DNA of 64,000 bases, taken from contig CANMML010000005.1 in the NCBI GenBank assembly GCA_947499005.1, forward strand, positions 62,001 through 126,000. Direction: 5' to 3'. The notes beneath the pieces were generated by a model. It did no database searches. It was not told the DNA's origin and saw only the letters and a program-made list of their open reading frames with translations. This document shows positions 9,580-18,859 of this stretch, one piece after another (the first letter of the stretch is position 1; every line of letters begins with the position of its first letter). Source of the stretch: an uncultured Aquimarina sp. Its GTDB lineage: Bacteria > Bacteroidota > Bacteroidia > Flavobacteriales > Flavobacteriaceae. Made by a program: the position numbers and the translations under genes.

Positions 9580-10845
9580 TTACATTTTTTCTAGTAAGCC
9601 TAAAATACTCTTATAAATTTTCTGTAATTCTGAAGACGTAATTGTAAATGCAGTCAAAATGTAAACAGTATTCCCTAAAGGTCTTAGAAATACGCCTTCA
9701 GATTTAAAATGAGTAAAAAGCTGGTCTCTTAGTTTCCCATAACGTTCCATTTCAATATTTAAATCAAAAGCAAAAATCACTCCCTGTACTCTAACATTAG
9801 TAACTTTTGGGTGATTTTCAATAGATGCTCCAAATTGGATATGCGATGCATGTATCTTTTCAATAGCGTTTTGAATTTCATCTGAAATCAATAACTCAAC
9901 ACCTGCAATCGCTGCAGCGCAAGATAATGGGTTTGCCGTATACGTATGGGCATGAAATAACCCTTTACCCATATCATCGCTATAGAATGCATCGTAAATT
10001 TCTTGTGTACAACTTGTCACAGCCATAGGAATCAAACCCGCAGTTAATGACTTTGACATACAAATGACATCTGGTTTAATTTTGATTTGGTCAGAGGCAA
10101 AATAAGTTCCCGTTTTCCCAAAACCTGTCATCACCTCATCGGCAATACAAATAATTTTATGTTGTTTGCAAATTTCAAGTAAAGGCTCTAGATGCTCTGC
10201 TTTATAAATCTTCATTCCAGCAGCACCCTGTACTAAGGGCTCGTATATAAACCCTGCAATATTATGATCAAGCGTTAACTGTTGTAATTTCGCTACTACC
10301 TTTTCTAGATTATCTTGATTAGGAACAGGAACTCTAACTACCTTGATAAAATGATCTTCAAAAGGCCCATTATATACTGAAAGCCCTGAAGCCGACATGG
10401 CACCAAAAGTATCTCCATGAAAGGCTTCTTCGAATGCTAAAATAGTATCTCTTTGATTTCCTTTGTTATGATGGTACTGCAATGCCATTTTAATCCCAAT
10501 CTCTGTCGAAGTAGACCCGTTATCTGAAAAGAATAATTTTTGTTGATTATCAGGTAAAATCCTCATCAATTTCTCGGAAAGTTCTATCGCAGGTTCATGC
10601 GTAAAACCACTAAACACAATCTGATCAAGTTGCTGCATTTGGGCATATACTTTCTCGATAACATAATCATTACAATGCCCATACATAGATGTATACCAAG
10701 AGGCAATACCATCAATATATTGCGATCCATCTTCTGCGTACAGTACAGACCCCTTCGCTTTAACTATCGGAGTTACTTCTGGGTGTGTTTTATGTTGAGT
10801 AAGGGGGTGCCAAATATGTTTGGCATCTCTTTCTTTTAATTCCAT
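9580..10845 (-). CDS. bioA: Adenosylmethionine--8-amino-7-oxononanoate aminotransferase
   Basis: A PLP aminotransferase that converts KAPA to DAPA with SAM as amino donor, the third step of the biotin ring pathway. An ATG at 10854 is also in frame; I prefer ATG 10845 (MELKERDAKHIWHPLTQHK), which matches the usual family start. Motifs: WHPLTQ at the N-terminus, the GSTSTEIGIKMA cofactor loop, IADEVMTGFGKTG, and the PLP Lys in CMSKSLTAG (residue 268 counted from 10854). At ~421 residues it is full length. It is the last gene of the minus-strand run bioF-bioD-(10903-12225)-bioA. Confidence 0.95.
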   Translation of the reverse strand: MELKERDAKHIWHPLTQHKTHPEVTPIVKAKGSVLYAEDGSQYIDGIASWYTSMYGHCNDYVIEKVYAQMQQLDQIVFSGFTHEPAIELSEKLMRILPDNQQKLFFSDNGSTSTEIGIKMALQYHHNKGNQRDTILAFEEAFHGDTFGAMSASGLSVYNGPFEDHFIKVVRVPVPNQDNLEKVVAKLQQLTLDHNIAGFIYEPLVQGAAGMKIYKAEHLEPLLEICKQHKIICIADEVMTGFGKTGTYFASDQIKIKPDVICMSKSLTAGLIPMAVTSCTQEIYDAFYSDDMGKGLFHAHTYTANPLSCAAAIAGVELLISDEIQNAIEKIHASHIQFGASIENHPKVTNVRVQGVIFAFDLNIEMERYGKLRDQLFTHFKSEGVFLRPLGNTVYILTAFTITSSELQKIYKSILGLLEKM

Positions 10846-10902
10846 TAAATACAACTTATCTATATAGCGAAGTTATAAAATGTAATTTAGTTGAATCCAC
10901 AA

Positions 10903-12225
10903 TTATGGTAAAGGTGTCCTAATTACATAAGGCAATGAGGCTCTTGCGTGTTCGGCATGCAAAGCTGTCAAATGCGCATTAGTAACTCTTGGTACTCCGG
11001 CTGGCACCCTATTTCTCCTGTTTCTAAAATATTCTGAAATTGCACGATCATGCATTACAACTTGTGAGCTTCCAATCTGTGCAATATCATTGAGAAGTAT
11101 CTTTACATAAATCTCCCTTACAAGACCTCTTCTTTGCAACCAATAATAGTGTCTAGACCTTTTCCATTTTCGATGTGGCTCGCTATTATTGAAATCTCTA
11201 GTTCCCATATTCCCCTGACCTGTAAAACCAGGAACAGGATTCGTTGCTCTTCTATTAAAAATATCATTTACAATATTTCTTGTTCTCACCAATCTAGCAT
11301 GGCCTCCACCTGTTGTATAGTATCCTCCTCGAATTTCTGATGCAACCGTTATCGTAGGGCTAAGTCCATGTCTTGCGATATCATGTGCTGAAGGGTGGTC
11401 TCCCCAATAGCCAACTCCTCCTAATAATGTATACCAAATCTTGTAATGCCATGTTTCTCTATCAAATGCAGACGAACCTCTTAAAGCTACATTAACACTT
11501 CCTCTCCTTATAATTCTATTGTAGTATATCCAAGACACCATTTCTTCTTGACCACTATAAGCCTCTGATAGTACAACTGCAGTAATTTTTCGTTTCGTTT
11601 CATCTTCTGCTGGCAGAATGACTTCCTCTCCTCTAGCTCTTTCTCTTGCATTTCCTGCTCCTTGCATTATTTCGCTCCCCATGGCTACTCGAGTCGCTTG
11701 ATCAAATCGTCCCGTAGGCTCCATTTGATGCGCTCTTTGCCATCGTGCTATCGCACGAACCATATCTTCATCAACCGTATTTGGACGTGTGGGTAAATTT
11801 AAAACTTGCCTAATACGAGCTATATGATCGGGAACGGTAATCCTTCTCCTATTATAAAAAGTTAAACTTCTAATTTGTCTTGGCGTAAATTCTATTCTGT
11901 CCTCTTCTTCAGGAATAGGTGGCAATGCCGCTGGAGGTAAGTTTAGTGATTCCATAAATGATGGAGGAGCACTTCTTCGCTCTGGATTTGGTAAACCTGT
12001 CTCATGGTTACTACCACTAATCTCATCATCGTTTTCAGGGAATCGTTGTAAGATAGGTTTTGCTTGAATTACAGCATTTGTCCTACTAAAGAAATGATTT
12101 GAATCGGCAGTTGATTCCGTTTCTTGACTAGGAAAAAAAGTAGGTTGCTGCTTATTTCCTAAAAAGGGGGTTCTATTATTTTGATTTGTAGGAGTTCCTG
12201 TTCTACTGGTTCTTGCAGTTTCCAT
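10903..12225 (-). CDS. Peptidoglycan-binding-like protein with SleB-like region
   Basis: 440 residues with no signal peptide. Residues 1-65 are Thr/Asn/Gln-rich and end in FFSRTNAVIQAKPILQRF, a leader style I associate with DUF4157 and other proteins near extracellular contractile injection systems. A proline-rich segment (85-110) and a PG_binding_1-like helix bundle (about 130-185, RAIARWQRAHQMEPTG) follow. Residues about 212-275 (KITAVVLSEAYSGQEEMVSW, then IYYNRI) resemble SleB/cell-wall-hydrolase folds with a conserved Glu. It sits between bioD (55 bp) and bioA (57 bp to the chosen bioA start) but has no obvious biotin role. The name rests on motif resemblance only; an exported lytic cargo is inference. 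Confidence 0.6.
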   Translation of the reverse strand: METARTSRTGTPTNQNNRTPFLGNKQQPTFFPSQETESTADSNHFFSRTNAVIQAKPILQRFPENDDEISGSNHETGLPNPERRSAPPSFMESLNLPPAALPPIPEEEDRIEFTPRQIRSLTFYNRRRITVPDHIARIRQVLNLPTRPNTVDEDMVRAIARWQRAHQMEPTGRFDQATRVAMGSEIMQGAGNARERARGEEVILPAEDETKRKITAVVLSEAYSGQEEMVSWIYYNRIIRRGSVNVALRGSSAFDRETWHYKIWYTLLGGVGYWGDHPSAHDIARHGLSPTITVASEIRGGYYTTGGGHARLVRTRNIVNDIFNRRATNPVPGFTGQGNMGTRDFNNSEPHRKWKRSRHYYWLQRRGLVREIYVKILLNDIAQIGSSQVVMHDRAISEYFRNRRNRVPAGVPRVTNAHLTALHAEHARASLPYVIRTPLP

Positions 12226-12280
12226 TACTCAACAAGTTTGAATATTAAACCCTGTATCAAGTAATGAAAATAAAGTGTTT

Positions 12281-12901
12281 TTAAAACCCTAACAAATTAG
12301 CTTTTAGCTTTATTGCTTGTTCTTTAATGGTCTCTTTATTAATCGTAGTTAATTGCTCGATACGTCCCAAAATATGGCATCCTGACATTTCCTTTATTAT
12401 ACTTTCAGTTGTCAGGTGTTCGTCTCCATTAAAGATAATACCTATATCATTAAAACCTCTAGACTTTAACACTTCGATACTTAATAAGGTATGATTGATA
12501 CTTCCCAGGTAATGTCTTGAAATCAAAATTACTTTATCTGTTGGCAATATTAAATCTAGAATGGTTTCTGTGTTACTTATGGGCACTAGCACTCCTCCTG
12601 CCCCTTCTACAACTAAATTGTTAGCAGTCTTAGGGCTTTCAATTTCTGAAGCTTTTATAACTACTTTATCAATTTCTGCTGCGGCATGCGGACTCATTGG
12701 AGTTTTTAAGGCAAAAGCATTGAGGTGAAATGTGGACTTGCTATTACTCACCCATGATTTCACTTTATCTGCATCTCCAAAATCCATATCTCCTGCTTGT
12801 ATGGGTTTCCAATAATCTGCTTCTAAGGCTTCTGTTACTATAGCACTTGATACGGTCTTTCCTACTTCTGTTCCGATTCCTGTAATGAAATATCTTTTCA
12901 T
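12281..12901 (-). CDS. bioD: Dethiobiotin synthetase
   Basis: 206 residues. ATP-dependent carboxylation and ring closure of DAPA to dethiobiotin in the cytoplasm. The P-loop GIGTEVGKT is at residues 8-16, followed by the KPIQAGD motif (substrate binding), and VVEGAGGVLVPIS is the second conserved motif. It is slightly shorter than E. coli BioD but intact. 286 bp separate it from bioF, holding two different simple tandem repeats. Confidence 0.95.
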   Translation of the reverse strand: MKRYFITGIGTEVGKTVSSAIVTEALEADYWKPIQAGDMDFGDADKVKSWVSNSKSTFHLNAFALKTPMSPHAAAEIDKVVIKASEIESPKTANNLVVEGAGGVLVPISNTETILDLILPTDKVILISRHYLGSINHTLLSIEVLKSRGFNDIGIIFNGDEHLTTESIIKEMSGCHILGRIEQLTTINKETIKEQAIKLKANLLGF

Positions 12902-12999
12902 AAGCTACCAGTCCCGAGCTTTGAGCTTTGGGCATTTTTTTATTAGCAAATTTAGGAAATGATGTTTTAGACGGGGAATAAAAGGAGGTAAAGAATTAA

Positions 13000-13031
13000 A
13001 GAAGTAGAGAAGTAGAGAAGTAGAGAAGTTA
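13000..13031. repeat. 8-bp tandem repeat (AGAAGTAG)
   Basis: Three exact AGAAGTAG units (13000-13023) plus a near copy AGAAGTTA, in the bioF-bioD gap. A candidate for slipped-strand length change. Confidence 0.8.
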
Positions 13032-13150
13032 AGCTGTAATATAAAACTCACCTATTCTATCCATCCTCTATATTCATCAATTTTTCTTAATTCAGATATC
13101 TCCCCTTTAAATCAAATTGTAAATCAATAACTTACCCCTGACAACTCACA

Positions 13151-13180
13151 ACTGATAACTGATAACTGATAACTGATAAC
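13151..13180. repeat. 7-bp tandem repeat (ACTGATA)
   Basis: Four exact ACTGATA units plus AC, eight bp before the end of bioF. Different unit and length from the 8-bp array in the same gap. Confidence 0.85.
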
Positions 13181-13187
13181 AAAACTA

Positions 13188-14345
13188 TCAAATCAATTTC
13201 GCCACCAATCCCAACACCTGTTCTATTTCTTCTTTAGTATTATAACTATGTAAACAAAAACGGAGGCGTTCTTGACCAAGAGGTACGGTGGGTGACATTA
13301 TGGGTTTTACTTCAAATCCTGAATCTTGAATTTTAAAGGCGACTTCCTTCACTTTTTCGTTCCCAGAAACAATACAACAATGAATGGCAGAATCACTTTT
13401 TATAAATTTTTGATCTAATCGTAATCTAGATAGTTTCTTTTTAAAAAAGTCTATATTCTGAAGTAATTCTAATTGATTGGAATAAAAGCTACTTTGCCTT
13501 TTTAGTAATTGATACCCCGCACTAATGCTCGCAACAGCATGTGGCGGAATAGCTGTTGTATAAATTAAGCTTCTTGCAAAATTTACTAAATACGTATACA
13601 AGTCATTACTTCCTAAAATAGCTGCACCGTGACAGCCTAGGCCTTTTCCAAAAGTTACGATTTGTGCAAAGACTTTATTTTGTAACCCTAAGGAACTCAC
13701 TAGCCCTTCCCCATTTGTTCCAAAAACACCTAAAGAATGTGCTTCATCAATAACTAAATACACTCCATTTTCTGAACAGAAGTTTGCATAACTCACTAAA
13801 TCTGGACTATCGCCGTCCATAGAAAATACCGACTCGGTTACTACATAAATTTCCCCTTGATGATTCTCTTGATAGCGTTTTACCTTTTCTTTTATATCCT
13901 TTAAATTGTTATGAGAAAACTTATAGCTTTTGGCTAAACTCATTTGCAATCCATCTCTTATCGATGCATGAATGTATTCGTCATACAATACGATATCTCC
14001 TCGTTGAGGAACAGCGGAAAAAAATCCTATGTTCGCATTATATCCACTATTGAATAATAAAGCTTTGGATTGATTATGAAAATCTGCTATTTGGTCTTCG
14101 ACATGATGATACAAGGGAGCGTTTCCCGAAAGCAACCTAGAACCTGTTGCTCCTAATGTAAATTGCTCTTGACTTAAAATCTTATCTGCAAGAGCTTTAA
14201 TGCTTTCATTTTTAGCAAAGCCAAGGTAATCGTTAGAGTAAAAATCTACTTTGCTTGTGTTATTTATTGCTAAGCTTCGCAAAGCATTGTTTTTAACACG
14301 TGTTTGTAGTTTTTTATGTAATTTTTCTGGAAATCGAATTTTCAT
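13188..14345 (-). CDS. bioF: 8-amino-7-oxononanoate synthase
   Basis: 385 residues. A PLP enzyme of the alpha-oxoamine synthase family that condenses a pimeloyl thioester with alanine to give KAPA. Visible motifs are SNDYLGF (37-43), GSRLLSGN (68-75), VIDEAHSLGVFG (198-209, cofactor Asp and His) and the PLP Lys in TFGKGLG (K234). Full length. It heads the bioF-D-A segment. The 2-amino-3-ketobutyrate CoA ligase family is similar, but the bio neighbours support BioF. Confidence 0.93.
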   Translation of the reverse strand: MKIRFPEKLHKKLQTRVKNNALRSLAINNTSKVDFYSNDYLGFAKNESIKALADKILSQEQFTLGATGSRLLSGNAPLYHHVEDQIADFHNQSKALLFNSGYNANIGFFSAVPQRGDIVLYDEYIHASIRDGLQMSLAKSYKFSHNNLKDIKEKVKRYQENHQGEIYVVTESVFSMDGDSPDLVSYANFCSENGVYLVIDEAHSLGVFGTNGEGLVSSLGLQNKVFAQIVTFGKGLGCHGAAILGSNDLYTYLVNFARSLIYTTAIPPHAVASISAGYQLLKRQSSFYSNQLELLQNIDFFKKKLSRLRLDQKFIKSDSAIHCCIVSGNEKVKEVAFKIQDSGFEVKPIMSPTVPLGQERLRFCLHSYNTKEEIEQVLGLVAKLI

Positions 14346-14378
14346 TATTCTATATAATTCAAGAAAAGAATTTTAAGT

Positions 14379-14576
14379 CTAACCTAAGTTTGGCAAAATA
14401 ATGATTGAAATTACAACTATTAAAAACAACAACCCAATCCTATGGTTCCAATCTTGTTTTAAAACTTCTTTGAATGAAAATCTTTTATATAGATATAAAT
14501 ATCTGACAAAAGCGCCTAAGTTCTTTATCATAGAAGGGATAAATTCAGCAACAAAATCAGACAAAAAGTCTTCCAT
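14379..14576 (-). CDS. Small membrane protein of unknown function
   Basis: 65 residues with one C-terminal transmembrane helix (IGLLFLIVVISIIILPNL) after an amphipathic, aromatic-rich N-terminal half (RYLYLYKRFSF). It fits the minus-strand run, 33 bp upstream of bioF and 60 bp downstream of the next gene. A frame of similar length on the plus strand overlaps it but has no domain-like features. I do not recognise a family. Confidence 0.55.
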   Translation of the reverse strand: MEDFLSDFVAEFIPSMIKNLGAFVRYLYLYKRFSFKEVLKQDWNHRIGLLFLIVVISIIILPNLG

Positions 14577-14636
14577 AAGGCTTATTTCATTTAAGTCGTA
14601 ATTCTAGAGATAGAATGAAAAATACTTAGATTCAAA

Positions 14637-15032
14637 CTACTTTACCCAAACCCCCTTATAATCTAACGTTGGAATATCGCGTAATGCTTTTTCGTTGATG
14701 GTATTTTCTCTAAACACAAACTTTTTATCATAAAGCTTATTTTCTAAAAAGTAAGTCACTGCAAATTCATTACGAAAAGGAAGTACGGCTTCTTGCATCA
14801 ATTCTATTTTAGCAGAGGAATTTGCTGGGATTGCACCTAACATATGACGAAACTTCGATGTCTTTTTTTCAGTACTAAAACCCTGCGTTACTACCATTAC
14901 CGCTTCTATTGGCTTATCATTTTCATTGATAATATAAGCATTCCAGTCATCCATTTGAAACTCTTTGTTCCACTCTTTCACTACAGCAATCGATACATTT
15001 TCTACAACTGGAATTTCTATATCTTTTTTCAT
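14637..15032 (-). CDS. Conserved hypothetical protein
   Basis: 131 residues, no signal peptide and no membrane segment. Strand-rich sequence (VSIAVVKEWNKEF, EAVMVVTQGFSTEKKTSKF, FAVTYFLENKLYDKKFVF) suggests a small all-beta or alpha/beta fold. Proteins of this kind occur near pheS in flavobacteria with no assigned role. It lies 37 bp downstream of the cupin gene and is probably co-transcribed with it. Confidence 0.7.
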   Translation of the reverse strand: MKKDIEIPVVENVSIAVVKEWNKEFQMDDWNAYIINENDKPIEAVMVVTQGFSTEKKTSKFRHMLGAIPANSSAKIELMQEAVLPFRNEFAVTYFLENKLYDKKFVFRENTINEKALRDIPTLDYKGVWVK

Positions 15033-15069
15033 CTTTAAAAGTATTAAATGCTAGTTCTGCTTAACATAC

Positions 15070-15495
15070 TCAATTCTCTTCCTTTATCACAGTTATTGGA
15101 GTTCCTTCAACTCCAGCATAGAAAACAATAATCTCGGCTGGCTTGGCACCTTCGTTTTCCCCATAATGCCATGTATTTACAAGCTCGACAATAGGATCAC
15201 CTGCTTTCAGATACAAGGTGTCTTTTTGTTCACTTACTACTGTCAACTCCCCTTTCAACAAAACACCTGCATTTATCACAGGGTGCTTATGTACTTTAAG
15301 TTTTGTCTTAGGAGGGATCACTATCTTTAAGATCGTTACTTTAGGTTTCCCTTCAAGATATTCTGGTAAAGGCGAACCATTCCAACTTTCCGAAGATTCG
15401 GCTAGTTTAGTAACTTCTATCTTTGATACTTTACCCGATTTACAAGATATTGCAATGATTGATGCAAGGGCGAAATAGATAAAGTAATTTTTCAT
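15070..15495 (-). CDS. Cupin-domain lipoprotein
   Basis: 141 residues. The lipoprotein signal ends in AISC (Cys18). The remainder is a single cupin barrel: the first motif carries HKHPVINAGVLLKGEL (His-rich metal site) and the second GDPIVELVNTWHYGEN. Such small cupins bind a metal and a small ligand, or act as isomerases or dioxygenases; substrate unknown. It is 28 bp downstream of pheS and likely read through from it. Confidence 0.8.
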   Translation of the reverse strand: MKNYFIYFALASIIAISCKSGKVSKIEVTKLAESSESWNGSPLPEYLEGKPKVTILKIVIPPKTKLKVHKHPVINAGVLLKGELTVVSEQKDTLYLKAGDPIVELVNTWHYGENEGAKPAEIIVFYAGVEGTPITVIKEEN

Positions 15496-15523
15496 TGATA
15501 GATATATCTTTTCTTTAGTGCTA

Positions 15524-16543
15524 CTATAATTGAGCTGTAAACTGTTTTAGGAAGCGTACATCATTTTCGAAAAACATACGAATGTCCCCGATCTGGTGTA
15601 ATAACATGGCTATACGCTCTACTCCTACTCCAAATGCAAAACCTGTATATTCTTCAGGATCGATATTACAGTTTTTTAGTACGTTAGGATCTACCATTCC
15701 GCAACCACCGATTTCTAACCACCCTGTACCTTTAGTGATACGGTAGTCTGTCTCTGTTTTTAATCCCCAGTAAATATCTACCTCGGCACTTGGCTCGGTA
15801 AATGGGAAATATGATGGTCGTAAACGTATTTTACTTTTTCCAAACATTTCTTTGGTAAAGTATAATAGTGTTTGCTTTAAGTCTGCAAACGAAACATCTT
15901 TATCGATATATAATCCTTCTACTTGATGAAAAATACAGTGCGCTCTTGCCGAAATATCTTCATTACGAAAAACACGCCCTGGCGAGATGGTACGAATTGG
16001 AGGTTTATTGTCTTCCATATAACGCACTTGCACAGATGAAGTATGCGTACGTAACAAAACATCGGGATTTGTCTGAATAAAAAAGGTATCCTGCATATCT
16101 CTAGCGGGATGATATTCTGGCAAATTCAATGCTGTAAAGTTATGCCAGTCATCTTCAATTTCTGGCCCTTCACTCACATTAAAACCAATACGAGAAAACA
16201 CATCTACAATTCTATTCTTAGTTAAAGAAATAGGGTGTCTAGATCCTAATTCTAAAGGCATCGCTGGACGAGTTAAATCTCCCCATTGCGCTTGTGAAGC
16301 TTGCTGATCTTCAAAAGATTCTTTTAGTGTAGCTACTTTTTCTTCTGCAATAGATTTCCATTTGTTGATCGTTTGACCAAACTCTTTCTTTTGCTCATTC
16401 GGTACGGATTTAAATTTAGCAAAGTACTCTTTTAACAGTCCCTTACTACCCAATACCTTGATACGAAATTGCTCTACCTCTTCTATAGAATTTGCCTGAA
16501 AAGCTTCTGCTTCAGTGATATATTTCTTTATCTCTTCGATCAT
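15524..16543 (-). CDS. pheS: Phenylalanyl-tRNA synthetase alpha subunit
   Basis: 339 residues. The class II catalytic subunit that charges tRNA-Phe with PheT (not in the window). It has an N-terminal coiled coil (about 1-90) for tRNA contact, then motif 1 (LELGSRHPIS), motif 2 (ISPGRVFRNEDISARAHCIF, the R-x-E of class II, with FHQVEG next) and motif 3 (FAFGVGVERIAML). Complete. The first gene of a minus-strand run that continues through the cupin and bio genes. Confidence 0.97.
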   Translation of the reverse strand: MIEEIKKYITEAEAFQANSIEEVEQFRIKVLGSKGLLKEYFAKFKSVPNEQKKEFGQTINKWKSIAEEKVATLKESFEDQQASQAQWGDLTRPAMPLELGSRHPISLTKNRIVDVFSRIGFNVSEGPEIEDDWHNFTALNLPEYHPARDMQDTFFIQTNPDVLLRTHTSSVQVRYMEDNKPPIRTISPGRVFRNEDISARAHCIFHQVEGLYIDKDVSFADLKQTLLYFTKEMFGKSKIRLRPSYFPFTEPSAEVDIYWGLKTETDYRITKGTGWLEIGGCGMVDPNVLKNCNIDPEEYTGFAFGVGVERIAMLLHQIGDIRMFFENDVRFLKQFTAQL

Positions 16544-16565
16544 CGTATACTCTCGTTTGAAGGCG

Positions 16566-16573
16566 CAAATTTA
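16566..16573 (-). promoter_or_regulatory. Putative -7 element of pheS
   Basis: On the minus strand this reads TAAATTTG, matching TAnnTTTG, 23 bp upstream of the pheS ATG. No -33 TTG at the expected spacing was found. Confidence 0.4.
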
Positions 16574-16738
16574 GTAAAATTACAACGATCTCACAGTAAC
16601 TTTCCAAAAAGCCTATCATCTTAGTCTACATCGTGAAATTCATTAAGTTTTTACTTTTTTAAGAAAACTTTAGCGTAAAAAAAATTTACAATACCTCCTG
16701 TTTCGATTCTCTTCTTTTAACTTTAGAGAAAAATTTTC

Positions 16739-17320
16739 ATGAAAACATTTATAACAACGCTATCCATCATTCTTGGTGTTACATTCAACATAAGTGCGCA
16801 AGACTTTAACGATCTAGACAAATCACCTTTAGATGTTGCCTATTATCCAACAAAAGCTGCATTCAGATTCTTTGAAAAAACTCCAGAAAAAACAAAGGCA
16901 TTAGAGCCTGTTATGAAAGTCTATTATTCTAGGCCTCAAAAAAAGGGTCGTAAAGTATTTGGTGAACTAGTTCCATTGGACGAATTATGGCGTACAGGTG
17001 CTAATGAAGCTGCTGAAATTACATTCTATAAAGATGTAAAGATTGGCGGTACTACTGTAAAAGCTGGAAGCTATGCACTAGCTGCTTTTCCAACTGCAAA
17101 AGAATGGACCTTAATTATCAATTCGGTTAAAGATAACTGGGGTGTTTATGTGTACGACGGTAATAGTAATGTCGCAGAAGTTAAGAGCACTCCTTACAAA
17201 TCGAAAGATACCATTGAAGCATTCTCAATAGTTATGTATGAAAAATCTACTGGATTAGTGCATTTAAAAATGGGATGGGATGATACCATAGTAGAGTTCC
17301 CTATTGAAATATTAGACTAA
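16739..17320 (+). CDS. DUF2911 family secreted protein
   Basis: 193 residues with a signal peptide (MKTFITTLSIILGVTFNISAQ). The DUF2911 core is clear: YYSRPQKKGRKVFGELVPLD, ELWRTGANEAAEITFYKDV, and WGVYVYDG. The family is frequent in Bacteroidetes, exported, and has no established biochemical role. It ends tail to tail with the next minus-strand gene, sharing 4 bp. Confidence 0.88.
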   Translation: MKTFITTLSIILGVTFNISAQDFNDLDKSPLDVAYYPTKAAFRFFEKTPEKTKALEPVMKVYYSRPQKKGRKVFGELVPLDELWRTGANEAAEITFYKDVKIGGTTVKAGSYALAAFPTAKEWTLIINSVKDNWGVYVYDGNSNVAEVKSTPYKSKDTIEAFSIVMYEKSTGLVHLKMGWDDTIVEFPIEILD

Positions 17321-17673
17321 TCGATATACCCGTTCTCGAAAAAATATTCGACAATTGCTTGTTTCATAAGTACGGATTGTTCTCCGGCTTTTAAAGCAGG
17401 CAATTGTTCTTTTATTTGATAATGTGGCCAGCCATCTTCATCAATAAAATCAAATTCATAATATCCGAAAGGCTCTAGTAAACGACATATCGCAATATGC
17501 ATAAGATTCACCTTTTCATCTTTTTTAAAACTCTTGTGAGGTTGTCCTAACTCTTGAACTCCTATTAAATAAATAATAGCATCCAAATCTAATCGATCTC
17601 CATCTGCAAATTGATTTGACAATTTTTCTACTACCAAATCCCATCGTTCTTTTAATTGTTGATCTCTACTCAT
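17317..17673 (-). CDS. Conserved hypothetical protein
   Basis: 118 residues, soluble, acidic. Conserved-looking motifs RWDLVVEKLSNQF and DLDAIIYLIGVQELGQ precede a C-terminal stretch with FDFIDEDGWPHY. I recognise it as a flavobacterial family of unknown function. Its stop codon overlaps the stop of the DUF2911 gene by 4 bp (convergent). Confidence 0.75.
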   Translation of the reverse strand: MSRDQQLKERWDLVVEKLSNQFADGDRLDLDAIIYLIGVQELGQPHKSFKKDEKVNLMHIAICRLLEPFGYYEFDFIDEDGWPHYQIKEQLPALKAGEQSVLMKQAIVEYFFENGYID

Positions 17674-17801
17674 TTATTAGCTATCTACTGCTAGCTTTTT
17701 TGCCATCAGCATATTTATCGTTGCAAAAATAGACTAACTACGAGCAACTAACAACTCTTAACAATTTCATATCTTTAACATCCTATTAACAACACTAGCT
17801 T

Positions 17802-18371
17802 ATGAACTACTTAGACATTGTATTGGGAATCATCTTACTAATAGGGCTTTGGAAAGGCTTTTCTAATGGACTTTTTAAAGAATTAGCTTCACTTGTTGCC
17901 ATAGTTGCAGCGATCTACGGAGCTACACATTTTTCTAATTATGCAGCTACGATCATTACAAACAACATCAACCTTGATCCTAAATATGTTCAATTGTTGG
18001 CATTTGCTGTTACATTCATCGCAATTATTCTTGGGATTTCATTATTTGGAAAAGCACTAACCAAAATTGCTGACTCTGCTTCTCTAGGTTTCTTAAATAA
18101 GCTTGCCGGTGGGATTTTTGGGGCAGTAAAATTAGCTTTTATTGTAAGTGCCATTTGGATGTTTATTAAACCCATAAACAATGGCTTGAATATCATTAAA
18201 GATGAAACCATCGAAAGTTCTATCCTTTTTGATAAAGTAGAAGCTGTAGCTCCTGCCATTTTACCAAAATTAATGGCAAAATTTGATGAAATGAAACCTA
18301 ATGAAGATGATAGTTCACCGACTAATCCTTCTAATACTGAACCTACCATCGAAGAACCTCAATCTATATAA
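17802..18371 (+). CDS. CvpA family membrane protein
   Basis: 189 residues. Four hydrophobic segments (about 1-20, 28-48, 63-85, 100-122) and the family start LDIVLGIILLIGLWKGFSNG. The E. coli relative CvpA is needed for colicin V production, but most members have a general envelope role. A Pro/Ser/Glu/Thr-rich polar tail is at the C-terminus. 12 bp upstream of a DUF3592 gene. Confidence 0.88.
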   Translation: MNYLDIVLGIILLIGLWKGFSNGLFKELASLVAIVAAIYGATHFSNYAATIITNNINLDPKYVQLLAFAVTFIAIILGISLFGKALTKIADSASLGFLNKLAGGIFGAVKLAFIVSAIWMFIKPINNGLNIIKDETIESSILFDKVEAVAPAILPKLMAKFDEMKPNEDDSSPTNPSNTEPTIEEPQSI

Positions 18372-18383
18372 TTTAAAATAAAG

Positions 18384-18794
18384 ATGAAAGGAATTGATTA
18401 TTTGTATATCGGGTTGTTTTTGATATCTGTTGTATTGATTTACTATGCTTTAAAACATTACAATACAACAAGACAACTACTATCTGATGGCGTCAAAACC
18501 AAAGCAAAAGTCATACACCTTATACAAGTACGAAGTGACAATGGGTATACCTACAAACCTGTTTTCGAATACACTAATAAAGTTGATGAAGTAATTACAT
18601 TTGAAAGTAGTGTTAGTTCGAGCCCCGCTCCATATCAAGTAGGCGATTATGTAAATGTTCTTTATTCAAAAGACGGCAACACTCAAAAGATAATATCTTT
18701 TTGGGGATTGTATCGCTGGACAATCATTCTATTGAGTATTGCTTCTCCCTTATTAATTATCGGAGGAGGGTATGTACTATACTCAAGGTTTTAA
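18384..18794 (+). CDS. DUF3592 membrane protein
   Basis: 136 residues with two transmembrane helices (about 5-24 and 111-131) flanking a beta-rich domain (KTKAKVIHLIQVR, VGDYVNVLYSKDG) typical of DUF3592. Function unknown. Probably co-transcribed with the CvpA-like gene. Confidence 0.8.
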   Translation: MKGIDYLYIGLFLISVVLIYYALKHYNTTRQLLSDGVKTKAKVIHLIQVRSDNGYTYKPVFEYTNKVDEVITFESSVSSSPAPYQVGDYVNVLYSKDGNTQKIISFWGLYRWTIILLSIASPLLIIGGGYVLYSRF

Positions 18795-18859
18795 TAGTTT
18801 CTTGGCAATATATCCTTAAAGAAAGGTTTAGTTTTGAAGCATAAATATTAAAACACATA

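Noticed and set aside
13151-13180. CRISPR-like array
   Set aside because: Units are contiguous with no spacers and far too short.
14401-14601. Plus-strand open frame opposite the small membrane protein gene
   Set aside because: No domain, no neighbour on that strand; the minus-strand frame fits the run of genes and has a clear TM helix.
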